Shown piece by piece: positions 9,501 through 17,052 of a stretch of DNA of 64,000 bases. The translations under genes and the position numbers were made by a program. The stretch spans positions 62,001 through 126,000 of the forward strand of contig DASPUC010000052.1 in the NCBI GenBank assembly GCA_035623075.1. Direction: 5' to 3'. This stretch comes from Nitrospiraceae bacterium. GTDB taxonomy: Bacteria; Nitrospirota; Nitrospiria; Nitrospirales; Nitrospiraceae. The notes beneath the pieces were generated by a model. That model made no database searches. It saw only the letters and a list, made by a program, of their open reading frames with translations, and was not told where the DNA came from. The stretch's first letter is position 1. Each line of letters begins with the position of its first letter.

Positions 9501-10007
9501 GAAAATCTCCCGAAACTCGCCCGCGACCGCTGTGGCCCCCTCCAGATCCTTCTGGCCGATCAGGTAGGGGATTTCACCGCTCAAACAGCCGGAGAGGGCG
9601 ATCAGTCCTTCACAGTGCTCCTTGAGAATTTCTTTATCCATCCGTGGTTTATAATAGAATCCCTCAAGGTATGCTTTGCTGACAAGCTTGATGAGATTTT
9701 GATAGCCGGTGAGGTTCCGCGCCAACAAAATCAAATGGTAGTAATCATTATGCGCGAGTTGAGTGCTGTCCTTCGTGAACCGGCTGCCGGGGGCCATATA
9801 GGCTTCGCAGCCGATGATCGGTTTCACCCCGGCGTCTTTGGCTTTGCGATAGAACTCGATCGCCCCGAACATATTACCGTGATCGGTAATGGCGACAGCT
9901 GGTTGGCCAAATGCCTTCACCTGTCGGATCAACGGATCGATCTGATTCGCGCCGTCGAGGAGGCTGAACTGGGTATGCAGGTGAAGATGGACGAATTGCG
10001 ATACCAC
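6543..10007 (-). CDS. dnaE: DNA polymerase III alpha subunit
   Basis: A full-length replicative polymerase of 1154 residues. The N-terminal PHP domain starts with HLHLHTQFSLLDG. The palm carries the catalytic Asp pair in PDIDMDF, near residue 400. Later blocks include GLFQLESSGM, YRPGPMD, the HhH region (FAGYGFNKSHAAAYA) and an OB fold near KLCGIITTVRAM. The start is GTG at 10007, with GAGG 11 bases upstream. It lies between the coiled-coil HhH gene and accA on the same strand. Confidence 0.98.
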   Translation of the reverse strand: MVSQFVHLHLHTQFSLLDGANQIDPLIRQVKAFGQPAVAITDHGNMFGAIEFYRKAKDAGVKPIIGCEAYMAPGSRFTKDSTQLAHNDYYHLILLARNLTGYQNLIKLVSKAYLEGFYYKPRMDKEILKEHCEGLIALSGCLSGEIPYLIGQKDLEGATAVAGEFREIFGKDHFYLEVQANGLEHQRVANAGLIELHKKLGIPLAGTNDCHYLKKEDSRPHDLMLCLQTGKTISDPNRLKFDTDQLYVKSTEEIVSAFQEFPGAVSNTCKIANHCDLTLALNKTYLPQYRIPEGFKDRESYLEHLAVDGLNARLKECPSTIPPTTYELRLREELMVICSMGFAGYFLIVWDIIRFARSRGIPVGPGRGSAAGSLVAYALHITDLDPLVYSLLFERFLNPERVSLPDIDMDFCMDRRGEVINYVVEKYGSDHVAQIITFGTLGAKAAIRDVGRVLEMPYAEADKVAKLVPSQLNVTLQQALDTEPRLRDLVETDPKVKELMSVAQSLEGLARHASTHAAGIVISDEPLTNHVPLYKGTNDEIVTQYSMGDVEKIGLVKFDFLGLKTLTMIRRAEMLVNDSRPSEPPLVVDRLPFDDPKTFALLASGKTTGLFQLESSGMRDLLTGLKPDRFEDIIAIIALYRPGPMDLIPDFIKRKQGKIPIVYETPELAPILKDTYGVIVYQEQVMAIANKVAGFSLGQADILRRAMGKKKPEEMEKLRVKFLEGAKKNKIPDKKAEKLYELIQKFAGYGFNKSHAAAYAVVCYHTAYLKAHYPTEFMASLMTTDMGNTDKIMGYFTECRELGIKVLGPDVNDSQKNFAVVDGTIRFGLAAIKNVGEGAVESVIAIRNEGGPFTSFFDFCRRVDLRKVNKRMLEGLIKAGAFDSTGAKRSQFMAVLDHAVEDGAAAQRERDLGQTSIFAAALPGHERESHAGLPTLPEIPEWDQGQRLKYERELTGFYITAHPLTRYEATIRALSTSSTVGLAEMSDGKEVKLCGIITTVRAMLTKKGDRMAYLTLEDLQGTVEVIAFPDLYKAAGALIAPERIVRLTGTIDRGDKGTKLRGSKIEPLTDVQSQTIKRVLIRLSDRPEAKDQLPRLRDVLLRHPGATSVALTVLMDQTMEADTAPLPNVSVTANEHFVADVEEVLGKGALSLLS

Positions 10008-10076
10008 CGGGAGATGAACCTCGTGCCGGATTCTAGTCAGTGACGAGCAATCAAGTCAATGTAACCGGAGGAAAAC

Positions 10077-11399
10077 CTATAACCGTTCGCCGTACTTGCG
10101 GTAGTGTTCTTTTTTGGCTTCCGTAATCCACTTATCCCGCTTAATCCGATCGGGAGCAGTCTCGAGTTTATCGGCGATCCGTTTCATGTCGGACGCGTCC
10201 CATGTTGCAATTTTCCGGAACGTGAAGATTCCCATTTTATTGAGCACACGTTCAAACGTCGGCCCGATTCCTCGGATCCTCTTCAAATCATCCTTTGTGG
10301 AGTCCTTTGCCGATTTCGTCTGCCCGATCTGCAACGTGAGTTGATGGCCGACCTGGCGGCTGGGACGGGGTGCCACGCCACCCTCGGTTCGAATCCGTAG
10401 TGCGGCGCGCACCTCAACCAGCCGTTTCCGGAGGCGGTTGATCTCTTCTTCTCTTTCCTCCACGGCCTTGGTGCGGCTCGTCAGTTCGGCTCGCAAGGTT
10501 TCCAGCTCGCGCAGTTGCTGTTTCAGGGCTCGAATCTGGCGATCTTTTCCGTCAAGAACCTCTTGTTGCTGTGCCAGATTTACCTCAAGGTTTCGGAACC
10601 TGGCGAGCTGCTCCTCATACCCCGCACACTCCTTCGCGTGTCGTTCAGCGGTCGTCGCATATCGTTGCCTCCATTCCTCCACTTCATCGGCTTGTGCCTG
10701 CAATCGCTGTTGCAGCGGCTCAAGACCGCGAATCGTCTCGTCGCGACGCGCAAGTTCCTGTTCGAGGGTTTGTAGTGCGGCCCGGTGGTGAGTGTCCTTT
10801 TCACTGAGTTGGACTTCAAGCCAATGTACTCGTCCCTGTGCCGGCTCGAGTTCTTGGATCCGCACGCGCAGAGGGTCTAACGCGGCAACCTCGGCTTCCA
10901 GCTCCGCGATCCGGTGCTGCTGTTGACCCAACTCCTGTGCCATGCGGGCCACCTCTTGCTGAGCTTCCTGATGCGCGACGGTGAGGTGTGTGACCTGATT
11001 TGACTGTTCTGTCGCTTCGGCTTCACTGCGGTTTGCCTGTTGGTGCCAGGCGGTCAACTCAGATTCCACGGCTGAGAGGCGTTGGGCTTTCGTGGCCAGT
11101 TCCTCTTGCAACGCACTGAGACGCTCATTTCGAATGGACAGGTCTTTTTGTGCAGTCCGGGCGACGGCTTCCGCGGCAGCCACCCTATTTTCTAATGTCT
11201 GGATTGCCGACGTTTTCACTTTCACTTCATACTGCAGGGCGTCGAAGGCCTGCTCCTTTTTGCGAAGCATGGTGCTGAGTTCGCCAAACTCCCGCTCGAG
11301 AGACAGAGTCGACAGATTGCGGACGAGCCATCCAATGATCCCTCCAATCGCCGCAGCAATGATCAGGCACCCCACCATCTGGCTGATAAGCGCGGTCAT
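10077..11399 (-). CDS. membrane-anchored coiled-coil protein with C-terminal helix-hairpin-helix domain
   Basis: The 440-residue protein starts with a hydrophobic segment (residues about 5-27). A long coiled coil follows (about 30-340, rich in Glu, Gln, Arg and Leu heptads). The C-terminal 70 residues contain DLKRIRGIGPTFERVLNKMG, a helix-hairpin-helix of the kind found at the end of many membrane coiled-coil proteins and in flap-nuclease-like folds. No nuclease catalytic residues are evident. Its ATG overlaps the stop of the OmpA-family gene (ATGA). A bridge between the envelope and nucleic acid or another protein is possible but unproven. Confidence 0.75.
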   Translation of the reverse strand: MTALISQMVGCLIIAAAIGGIIGWLVRNLSTLSLEREFGELSTMLRKKEQAFDALQYEVKVKTSAIQTLENRVAAAEAVARTAQKDLSIRNERLSALQEELATKAQRLSAVESELTAWHQQANRSEAEATEQSNQVTHLTVAHQEAQQEVARMAQELGQQQHRIAELEAEVAALDPLRVRIQELEPAQGRVHWLEVQLSEKDTHHRAALQTLEQELARRDETIRGLEPLQQRLQAQADEVEEWRQRYATTAERHAKECAGYEEQLARFRNLEVNLAQQQEVLDGKDRQIRALKQQLRELETLRAELTSRTKAVEEREEEINRLRKRLVEVRAALRIRTEGGVAPRPSRQVGHQLTLQIGQTKSAKDSTKDDLKRIRGIGPTFERVLNKMGIFTFRKIATWDASDMKRIADKLETAPDRIKRDKWITEAKKEHYRKYGERL

Positions 11400-12307
11400 A
11401 GGTCAGCCCCCCCTTTCACACGCAACTCGATCCGACGGTTATTATGGAGTCCCGCCTTGGTCTTCTCGGAGGACACGGGTTGGGTTGCGCCGTATCCTAC
11501 GGCGGTAAATCGGTTAGTCAACCCTCGGGTGATGAAATACTGTCGCACCGCTTCGGCTCGGCGACGGCTGAGCTGGATGTTATAGTCGACCGCCCCGTAG
11601 CCGTCGGTGTGCCCGGCGATTTCGATGACCGCTTTGGGTTCGCGACGGAGAAGCGGAATCAGCTTCTCTAACGTGGCACGGCCCCGTGGGTTAATTTTGG
11701 TGCTATTCGACTCGAAGGCAATGCCAGATTGTTTCAAGACGCGGTCCAACCTGGCCTGAAGCGACGGTGACGAGGACGCGATCGGTGCGACCAAGACATG
11801 ATTCTCAAGTTCCAAGCCCGACGCGGTGAGCGGGGCAGCCTCGCTCAACAGTGCCGATTTTGCGCGCTCAGTTTCGACCCTACCGCTCAAAACCAGCGAG
11901 TGGCCGTCGATAATGACGGAACCATGTTCGTTCATGTGGCCTAAGACAGGGAGAACGGCTGGCACCGCAGTCAACCAGGGTGCGGCACCGACATTAGGAT
12001 CGATGACCAGCTCGTCGACGATGCGAACATGCCGTTGACCATACAGCTCTTGCGCTCGCGTCAGGATCTGAGCTTTTGCTGCCTCAGTCGGTAGCGACCC
12101 ACGAAATGTCAACGTTCCTGCCTCCAAGCGGACATAGAGGGTCGCCGCTGCCAACGAACGGCTTGCTGCAGGGGGAGGCAAGTGACGAGGCAGACACACG
12201 AAGGCAAGGATCGTGAGCGCCAAGGCGCCTGCGGCAAGGATCGCTCCACGTGCCATTGTGCGACTCTCAGGCAGAACAAACCGGCGAGGACGTGAGGACC
12301 CTATCAT
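11396..12307 (-). CDS. OmpA-family protein with BON-like repeats
   Basis: About 303 residues from the ATG at 12307; upstream in-frame starts exist. One membrane segment (about residues 20-40, ILAAGALALTILAFVCL) is followed by two BON-like modules (YVRLEAGTLTFRGSLPTEAAK; IIDGHSLVLSGRVETERAK). A C-terminal OmpA/MotB domain follows, with IEIAGHTDGYG and NIQLSRRRAEAVRQYF and a terminal NNRRIELRV. This domain binds peptidoglycan. The single helix with no cleavage site suggests an inner-membrane anchor reaching the cell wall. It is translationally coupled to the HhH protein. Confidence 0.8.
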   Translation of the reverse strand: MIGSSRPRRFVLPESRTMARGAILAAGALALTILAFVCLPRHLPPPAASRSLAAATLYVRLEAGTLTFRGSLPTEAAKAQILTRAQELYGQRHVRIVDELVIDPNVGAAPWLTAVPAVLPVLGHMNEHGSVIIDGHSLVLSGRVETERAKSALLSEAAPLTASGLELENHVLVAPIASSSPSLQARLDRVLKQSGIAFESNSTKINPRGRATLEKLIPLLRREPKAVIEIAGHTDGYGAVDYNIQLSRRRAEAVRQYFITRGLTNRFTAVGYGATQPVSSEKTKAGLHNNRRIELRVKGGADL

Positions 12308-12466
12308 ATTCAGCAAAACCATGCCAGCCGGGATTTTCTGACCCGCCGGTTCTCTCTGACCTCGGTCCAGGAGTTGACGGCATCGAGAATTTTGCGTGGA
12401 GAGTTTTTTCTCCATCACCGCTCGGCGGGACCGTCGTAGCCGATTCGCTCTGCCCTATATCCTTAC

Positions 12467-12495
12467 TTGAAGTCCATCGTCTCCTTTGCTATTCT
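12467..12495 (+). promoter_or_regulatory. sigma70-like promoter of purH
   Basis: TTGAAG (12467-12472), a 17-base spacer, then TATTCT (12490-12495), pointing at purH 58 bases downstream. Just after it lie a GC-rich inverted repeat (GCGCT at 12496-12500 with AGCGC at 12511-12515) and a run of seven T, which resembles a terminator or attenuator. The predicted transcript start falls inside the first arm, so a full attenuator hairpin is doubtful. Confidence 0.45.
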
Positions 12496-12552
12496 GCGCT
12501 CGCTTCGCGCAGCGCTCGTTTTTTTCATTCACGCACCGATGAAGGAGTGCAC

Positions 12553-14106
12553 ATGGCCGCCATCCAGCGGGCCCTGATCAGCGTGTCAGATAAGACGGGA
12601 GTGGTGGACATGGCCAAAGGGCTGGAGGCCCTTGGAGCCGAGATTTTGTCTACGGGCGGAACGGCGAAAACGCTCCGTGAGGCGAGGATCAAGGTGACAG
12701 ACGTCGCTGCTTACACGGGATTCCCTGAGATGCTGGATGGCCGGGTGAAGACACTCCATCCCAAAATTCATGGAGGCCTCCTTGGCCGTCGGAGTCTACC
12801 TGCACATGTCGATCAGATGAAGCAACATGCCATCGGCCCGATCGACGTCGTGGTCGTCAATCTCTATCCTTTCGAAGCCACGATCGCAAAACCCCACTGT
12901 ACCTTCGATGAGGCGATTGAGAATATTGATATCGGTGGACCGTCGATGCTCCGATCCGCCGCCAAAAATCACGACGATGTGCTGGTTGTAGTCGATCCAG
13001 CGGATTATGCACGAGTGCTTCACGCCATCAAAACCGGGATCGCGACACGTGCGCTTCGTCGAGAACTCGCCATGAAAGTATTTCAACATACTGCTCGGTA
13101 TGACGGATTGATCGCGGGATATCTGGAAAAACAAGTACAGGGAGAAACGGTGAAATTTCCGAAGATCCTGTCCCTCCAGTACGAATTGGTCGAGCCGCTT
13201 CGGTACGGAGAGAATCCGCATCAGCAAGGAGCCTTCTATCGAGAGCTGTATTCAAATGAACCGTCTGTCTCGCGAGGAAAGATTCTACATGGCAAGGCGA
13301 TGTCTTATAATAATTTTCTCGACGCGAACTCCGCGCTCGAGCTGGCAAAGGAGTTCGACGAGACGGCGGTGGCCATCATCAAACACAACAATCCCTGCGG
13401 GGCGGCGCTGGGCGACACGTCCGTCGAGGCCTATGTCAAAGCGCGTGAAACCGATCCGGTGTCCGCCTTCGGCGGAGTCATTGCGTTCAATCGACCGGTC
13501 GATTTAGCTGCTGCCAAAGAAATCACCTCGACGTTTGTAGAAGTCGTGATCGCGCCCGGATTCACAGAAGAGGCTCTGGCGGAGCTCAAACGAAAAAAGG
13601 ATCTGCGATTGCTCGATATCGGCCCACTGACGAAAGGGAGGCAGGAAGGGTACGACCTCATGAAACTCGTGGGTGGCTTGATCGTGCAGGATCGCGACCT
13701 GGGAGGTCTGACGGATCTCCGTGCGCTTCATGTCCCGACTGTTCGCAAACCGACCGACGAAGAGTACGCTGCTTGTGCCTTCGCCTGGAAGGTCTGCAAG
13801 CATGTGAAGTCGAATGCCATCATCTATGCGAAGCCCGGACAGACCGTAGGGATCGGTGCCGGCCAAATGAGCCGGGTTGATTCCGTCAAGCTCGCGGCAA
13901 TGAAAGCGCACCTGCCGGTGAAGGGATGCGTGATGGCGTCGGATGCCTTCTTTCCGTTCCGCGACGGACTGGATGCCGCTGCGCAAGCCGGGATTACCGC
14001 GGTGATTCAGCCAGGGGGATCAATCCGCGACGCCGAAATCATCAAGGCGGCTGATGAACATGGCCTGGCCATGATCATGACAGGCATGAGACATTTTAGG
14101 CATTGA
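12553..14106 (+). CDS. purH: bifunctional AICAR transformylase / IMP cyclohydrolase
   Basis: The start at 12553 follows GAAGGAG by six bases; the longer open frame upstream is not used. The 517-residue protein begins with the MGS-like IMP cyclohydrolase domain (ALISVSDKTGVVDMAK; TGGTAKTLREA). It continues with the AICAR formyltransferase domain (YGENPHQQGAFYR; KHNNPCGAALGD; DAFFPFRDGLD; GGSIRDAEIIKAADEHG). It performs the last two steps of purine synthesis. purD follows after 61 bases, making a purine operon. Confidence 0.98.
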   Translation: MAAIQRALISVSDKTGVVDMAKGLEALGAEILSTGGTAKTLREARIKVTDVAAYTGFPEMLDGRVKTLHPKIHGGLLGRRSLPAHVDQMKQHAIGPIDVVVVNLYPFEATIAKPHCTFDEAIENIDIGGPSMLRSAAKNHDDVLVVVDPADYARVLHAIKTGIATRALRRELAMKVFQHTARYDGLIAGYLEKQVQGETVKFPKILSLQYELVEPLRYGENPHQQGAFYRELYSNEPSVSRGKILHGKAMSYNNFLDANSALELAKEFDETAVAIIKHNNPCGAALGDTSVEAYVKARETDPVSAFGGVIAFNRPVDLAAAKEITSTFVEVVIAPGFTEEALAELKRKKDLRLLDIGPLTKGRQEGYDLMKLVGGLIVQDRDLGGLTDLRALHVPTVRKPTDEEYAACAFAWKVCKHVKSNAIIYAKPGQTVGIGAGQMSRVDSVKLAAMKAHLPVKGCVMASDAFFPFRDGLDAAAQAGITAVIQPGGSIRDAEIIKAADEHGLAMIMTGMRHFRH

Positions 14107-14167
14107 TATTCGCTCCAGCTTTATAGTCGACCGTTCGGTATTCCCGCCTCATCGATAAGGTTCACAT

Positions 14168-15451
14168 GTGAAGATTCTTGTTATTGGTAGCGGCGGACGC
14201 GAGCATGCCATCGTGTGGAAACTTGCCCAAAGCCCACGAGCGCCCCAACTGTATTGCGCACCGGGCAACGCCGGGATCGAGACGCTGGCCACCTGCGTCC
14301 CTCTCAAAGCCGACGACATCGCCGGCCTCAAACGGTTCGTTCAAGAAGAGGGGATCGATCTGACCGTGGTCGGGCCGGAAATGCCGCTCGCACTCGGGAT
14401 TGCCGACGAATTCCGAAAGGCGAAGTTGAAGATCTTCGCGCCGACGCGCCATGCGGCCCGGATCGAAGCGAGCAAGAGCTTTTCCAAGGATGTCATGGTG
14501 ACCGCCAAGATTCCGACGGCACGCGCCAAGAGTTTCGACAAGATGGCGGATGCGCTGGCGTACCTGGATCTGCACGAGCTCCCGGTCGTGATCAAGGCTG
14601 ACGGGCTTGCGCAGGGCAAAGGGGTCATCATCGCGACGACGCGTGAAGAGGCCAAGCAGGCCGTCGCGGATTCGATGGAACGAGCGGTGTTCGGCCAGGC
14701 TGGACAACGTGTGTTGATTGAGCAGTTTCTTGATGGGGAAGAACTGACGATCATGGCTTTCACCGATGGCGAGACCGTCGTACCCATGTTGCCTGCACAG
14801 GATCACAAACGGGTCGGTGACAGGGACACTGGTTTGAACACTGGCGGCATGGGGTCTTACTGTCCAGCTCCGCTCGGCACTCGTGCCCTCTGCGAGATGG
14901 TTACGTGCGAGGTGTTGCGGCCCATCGTGGATGCACTCGCGCGACTGGGCTGTCCGTTTCAAGGTGTCCTGTATGCCGGGCTGATGATCGTGAAGGGCGT
15001 TCCCTACGTGTTGGAATTCAACGCGCGGATGGGCGACCCCGAAACGCAGGTCGTGCTGCCTTTATTGAAGACGGACTTGGTTGATGTGATCGAAGCCGTA
15101 GTCGATCATCGACTCGATCAACTCACGGTGGACTGGCAGGACGAGTCGGCTGTGTGTGTGGTCATGACATCGAAGGGCTACCCCGGACCCTATCAGCAGG
15201 GATTCGTGATTCATGGCTTGCCGAGTGCGGAAGGGGCGACAGGGATGGTGTTTCACGCCGGAACCGCGCGCCGGGGAACTGACATTGTTACAGCCGGCGG
15301 GCGGGTGTTGGGCGTAACCGGACGTGGCAAGACCATCGTTGCTGCACAGCAAGAAGCGTATCGCCTTGTGAAAAGCATCACGTTCGATGGCTGCCATTAC
15401 CGAACCGACATCGCGCATCGAGCCCTTCGCCCAAGAGACGATCGGTATTGA
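14168..15451 (+). CDS. purD: phosphoribosylamine-glycine ligase
   Basis: The 427-residue ATP-grasp enzyme starts with GTG at 14168 (MKILVIGSGGREHAIVWKL). It shows the GARS blocks PGNAGIE, DLTVVGPE, the ATP-grasp lysine segment VVIKADGLAQGKGV, and FNARMGDPETQVVLPLL. It joins glycine to phosphoribosylamine, the second step of purine synthesis. An out-of-frame ATG immediately precedes the GTG and is followed at once by a stop. It is probably cotranscribed with purH and the downstream TsaC-like gene. Confidence 0.97.
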   Translation: MKILVIGSGGREHAIVWKLAQSPRAPQLYCAPGNAGIETLATCVPLKADDIAGLKRFVQEEGIDLTVVGPEMPLALGIADEFRKAKLKIFAPTRHAARIEASKSFSKDVMVTAKIPTARAKSFDKMADALAYLDLHELPVVIKADGLAQGKGVIIATTREEAKQAVADSMERAVFGQAGQRVLIEQFLDGEELTIMAFTDGETVVPMLPAQDHKRVGDRDTGLNTGGMGSYCPAPLGTRALCEMVTCEVLRPIVDALARLGCPFQGVLYAGLMIVKGVPYVLEFNARMGDPETQVVLPLLKTDLVDVIEAVVDHRLDQLTVDWQDESAVCVVMTSKGYPGPYQQGFVIHGLPSAEGATGMVFHAGTARRGTDIVTAGGRVLGVTGRGKTIVAAQQEAYRLVKSITFDGCHYRTDIAHRALRPRDDRY

Positions 15452-15468
15452 CTGGCTTGCATCTCTCC

Positions 15469-16125
15469 ATGGCTGCAATCGTCCGTTATGATCCACCTGA
15501 ATTCACGGCTCTGTGCGCCCGCGTCCGAACTATCCTTCGACGAGGTGGGATCGTCGCAATCCCCACGGAAACTTCTTACGGGTTAGGTGTCGATCCCTTC
15601 GATTCCGCCGCACTCAGCCGCCTTACGAAAGTCAAAGGCCGTGCGGAGCACAAGCCGATCCTTCTCCTCATCGGTGCAGACGACCAACTGTATCCTCTTG
15701 TCGAATCAATTCCTCCGGCAGCGACCGCCCTGATGGAGGCATTCTGGCCAGGCCCTCTGACAATTGTATTCCCCGCACGGGCCGACCTGCATACACTTAT
15801 CACGGCGGGAACAGGGACGGTTGGAGTGCGCTGGACATCGTTGACTGCTCTCGCAGACATTCTTCGAGTGGTGGGGCCGGTTACAGGAACGAGTGCCAAC
15901 CGATCGGGGGAGAGCGCGGCTCGAACTGCTCAAGAGGTAGAGCAAACCTTTGGTGACGAGATCGATTTAATTATCGACGCCGGATTGACGCCGGGTGGCT
16001 TGCCATCGACCGTCATTCAGGTCGAGGGGCGGCCACAGATTGTGCGCGAAGGAACGATCTCGCGCGCCCGTATCCGAGAGGCGTTGTGCGAGAGAGGATT
16101 TTTCCTCAACGAAGGGCAGATGTGA
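15469..16125 (+). CDS. L-threonylcarbamoyladenylate synthase (TsaC/Sua5/YrdC family)
   Basis: From ATG 15469 the protein has 218 residues, the length of the YrdC domain alone without the Sua5 C-terminal domain. Visible blocks are the substrate loop IPTETSYGLGVDP, the basic motif KGRAEHKPILLL, FWPGPLTIVFPA and the nucleotide-site motif GTSANRSGE. The enzyme makes threonylcarbamoyl-AMP for tRNA t6A, the substrate used by TsaD, whose gene is at 47874-48932. It starts 18 bases after purD and is likely in the same transcript. Confidence 0.93.
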   Translation: MAAIVRYDPPEFTALCARVRTILRRGGIVAIPTETSYGLGVDPFDSAALSRLTKVKGRAEHKPILLLIGADDQLYPLVESIPPAATALMEAFWPGPLTIVFPARADLHTLITAGTGTVGVRWTSLTALADILRVVGPVTGTSANRSGESAARTAQEVEQTFGDEIDLIIDAGLTPGGLPSTVIQVEGRPQIVREGTISRARIREALCERGFFLNEGQM

Positions 16126-16177
16126 TATACAACATCGGTGGCGTGGTTTCCCGTATGGGGCGGAAAGGAGGAGAACT

Positions 16178-16594
16178 ATGGGAGATGGTCGGGGGTGGAA
16201 TAACTGGTTAAGGCTCTGTGCCGTGGCAGGACTAGGCTTGATCGTCGCAGGATGTGATTACTGGCCGCCGGCGTTGCAAGCGCAGATCGAGCAGCTACGG
16301 TCGGAGGTGCAAGCGGCGACGGCCGAACGCGCGCAGTTGCAAAATCAAGTGACAGCTTTGACGAAGGTGAAGGATGACCTGCAGGCGCAGGTCGATGATT
16401 TGAGTCGGGCAAATCGCGAGAAGACGTCCATGATCAACAGCCTGCAAAGTAGTCTCGCGGCGGCGCAGGAGCGCTTGGCCAAGCAGGCCAAGCCGGCACC
16501 GGCAAAAAGTTCGACCGCCAAGGCACAAACCAAATCATCGTCAAAGGTTGCCGCCAAGGCTCCGGCGAAGAAGAAGACAACAACGACACACTAG
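16178..16594 (+). CDS. coiled-coil lipoprotein with Lys/Ala-rich tail
   Basis: ATG 16178 has AAAGGAGGAG directly upstream. The 138-residue product has a lipoprotein signal ending in IVAGC (Cys26). A coiled coil of about 65 residues follows (IEQLRSEVQAATAERAQLQNQ and repeats), then a basic low-complexity tail (AKPAPAKSS, KAPAKKKTTT). The pattern resembles Lpp-like or spacer lipoproteins, but no family is certain. The Lys-rich end could touch peptidoglycan or acidic polymers; that is inference. Confidence 0.7.
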   Translation: MGDGRGWNNWLRLCAVAGLGLIVAGCDYWPPALQAQIEQLRSEVQAATAERAQLQNQVTALTKVKDDLQAQVDDLSRANREKTSMINSLQSSLAAAQERLAKQAKPAPAKSSTAKAQTKSSSKVAAKAPAKKKTTTTH

Positions 16595-16613
16595 CGACGA
16601 AGCCGGTCACCTC

Positions 16614-16994
16614 CTACTTCGCGGTAGTTGAGGTCGGGGTCGTGGGTTCTGAAGACGGGGAGGGAGAACTCGACGGACTGGTTGAGGATGATGAGGAGGG
16701 TGAAGAGGCCGGCGTTGTTGATGCCGATGAACCTGCTGGAGTCTCTTTCTTCTCAGCAGCTCCCTTTTCAGCTGTCGCCGCTGCCGCAGGCTCACTGCCG
16801 GCGGGAGGCTTGAGCTTGTCCGAGTAATCGGTCACATACCACCCGCTGCCTTTGAACATAATCGCCGGCGAAGAAATCAGTCGTGTGGCGGACTTCCCGC
16901 ACCGTTCACAGGTCGCAATTGGGTCGTCTTTGATACTCTGTTTCCGTTCGAACCGATAGCCACAGCCATCGCACACATATTCATAGATCGGCAC
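16614..16994 (-). CDS. FmdB-type zinc ribbon protein with long Ser/Thr/Pro tail
   Basis: A GTG at 16994 gives MPIYEYVCDGCGYRFE, the standard FmdB start, with GAGGAGG upstream. The zinc ribbon has CDGC and CERC pairs. The conserved part ends near residue 70 (SGWYVTDYSDK). A tail of roughly 50 residues almost only of Ser, Thr, Pro, Ala and Glu follows. FmdB proteins are small regulators or folding factors of unknown exact role. It is the last gene of the rsmD-coaD-aminotransferase series. Confidence 0.85.
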   Translation of the reverse strand: MPIYEYVCDGCGYRFERKQSIKDDPIATCERCGKSATRLISSPAIMFKGSGWYVTDYSDKLKPPAGSEPAAAATAEKGAAEKKETPAGSSASTTPASSPSSSSSTSPSSSPSPSSEPTTPTSTTAK

Positions 16995-17052
16995 GAAATA
17001 TTCCTCCTCGTGAGTCTGGTACGGAGACGCCCCCCCCGGCATTGACTGACCC

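Noticed and set aside
9324-10043. Long plus-strand open frame of about 240 codons
   Set aside because: It lies wholly antisense to dnaE, has no ribosome site and no recognisable domain; it mirrors the codon structure of dnaE.
10386-10396. GGTTCGAATCC, like a tRNA T-loop
   Set aside because: No acceptor stem, D-arm or anticodon arm at suitable distance; it is inside the coiled-coil HhH gene.
14162-14962. Minus-strand open frame of 266 codons
   Set aside because: Fully antisense to purD, no domain, no ribosome site.
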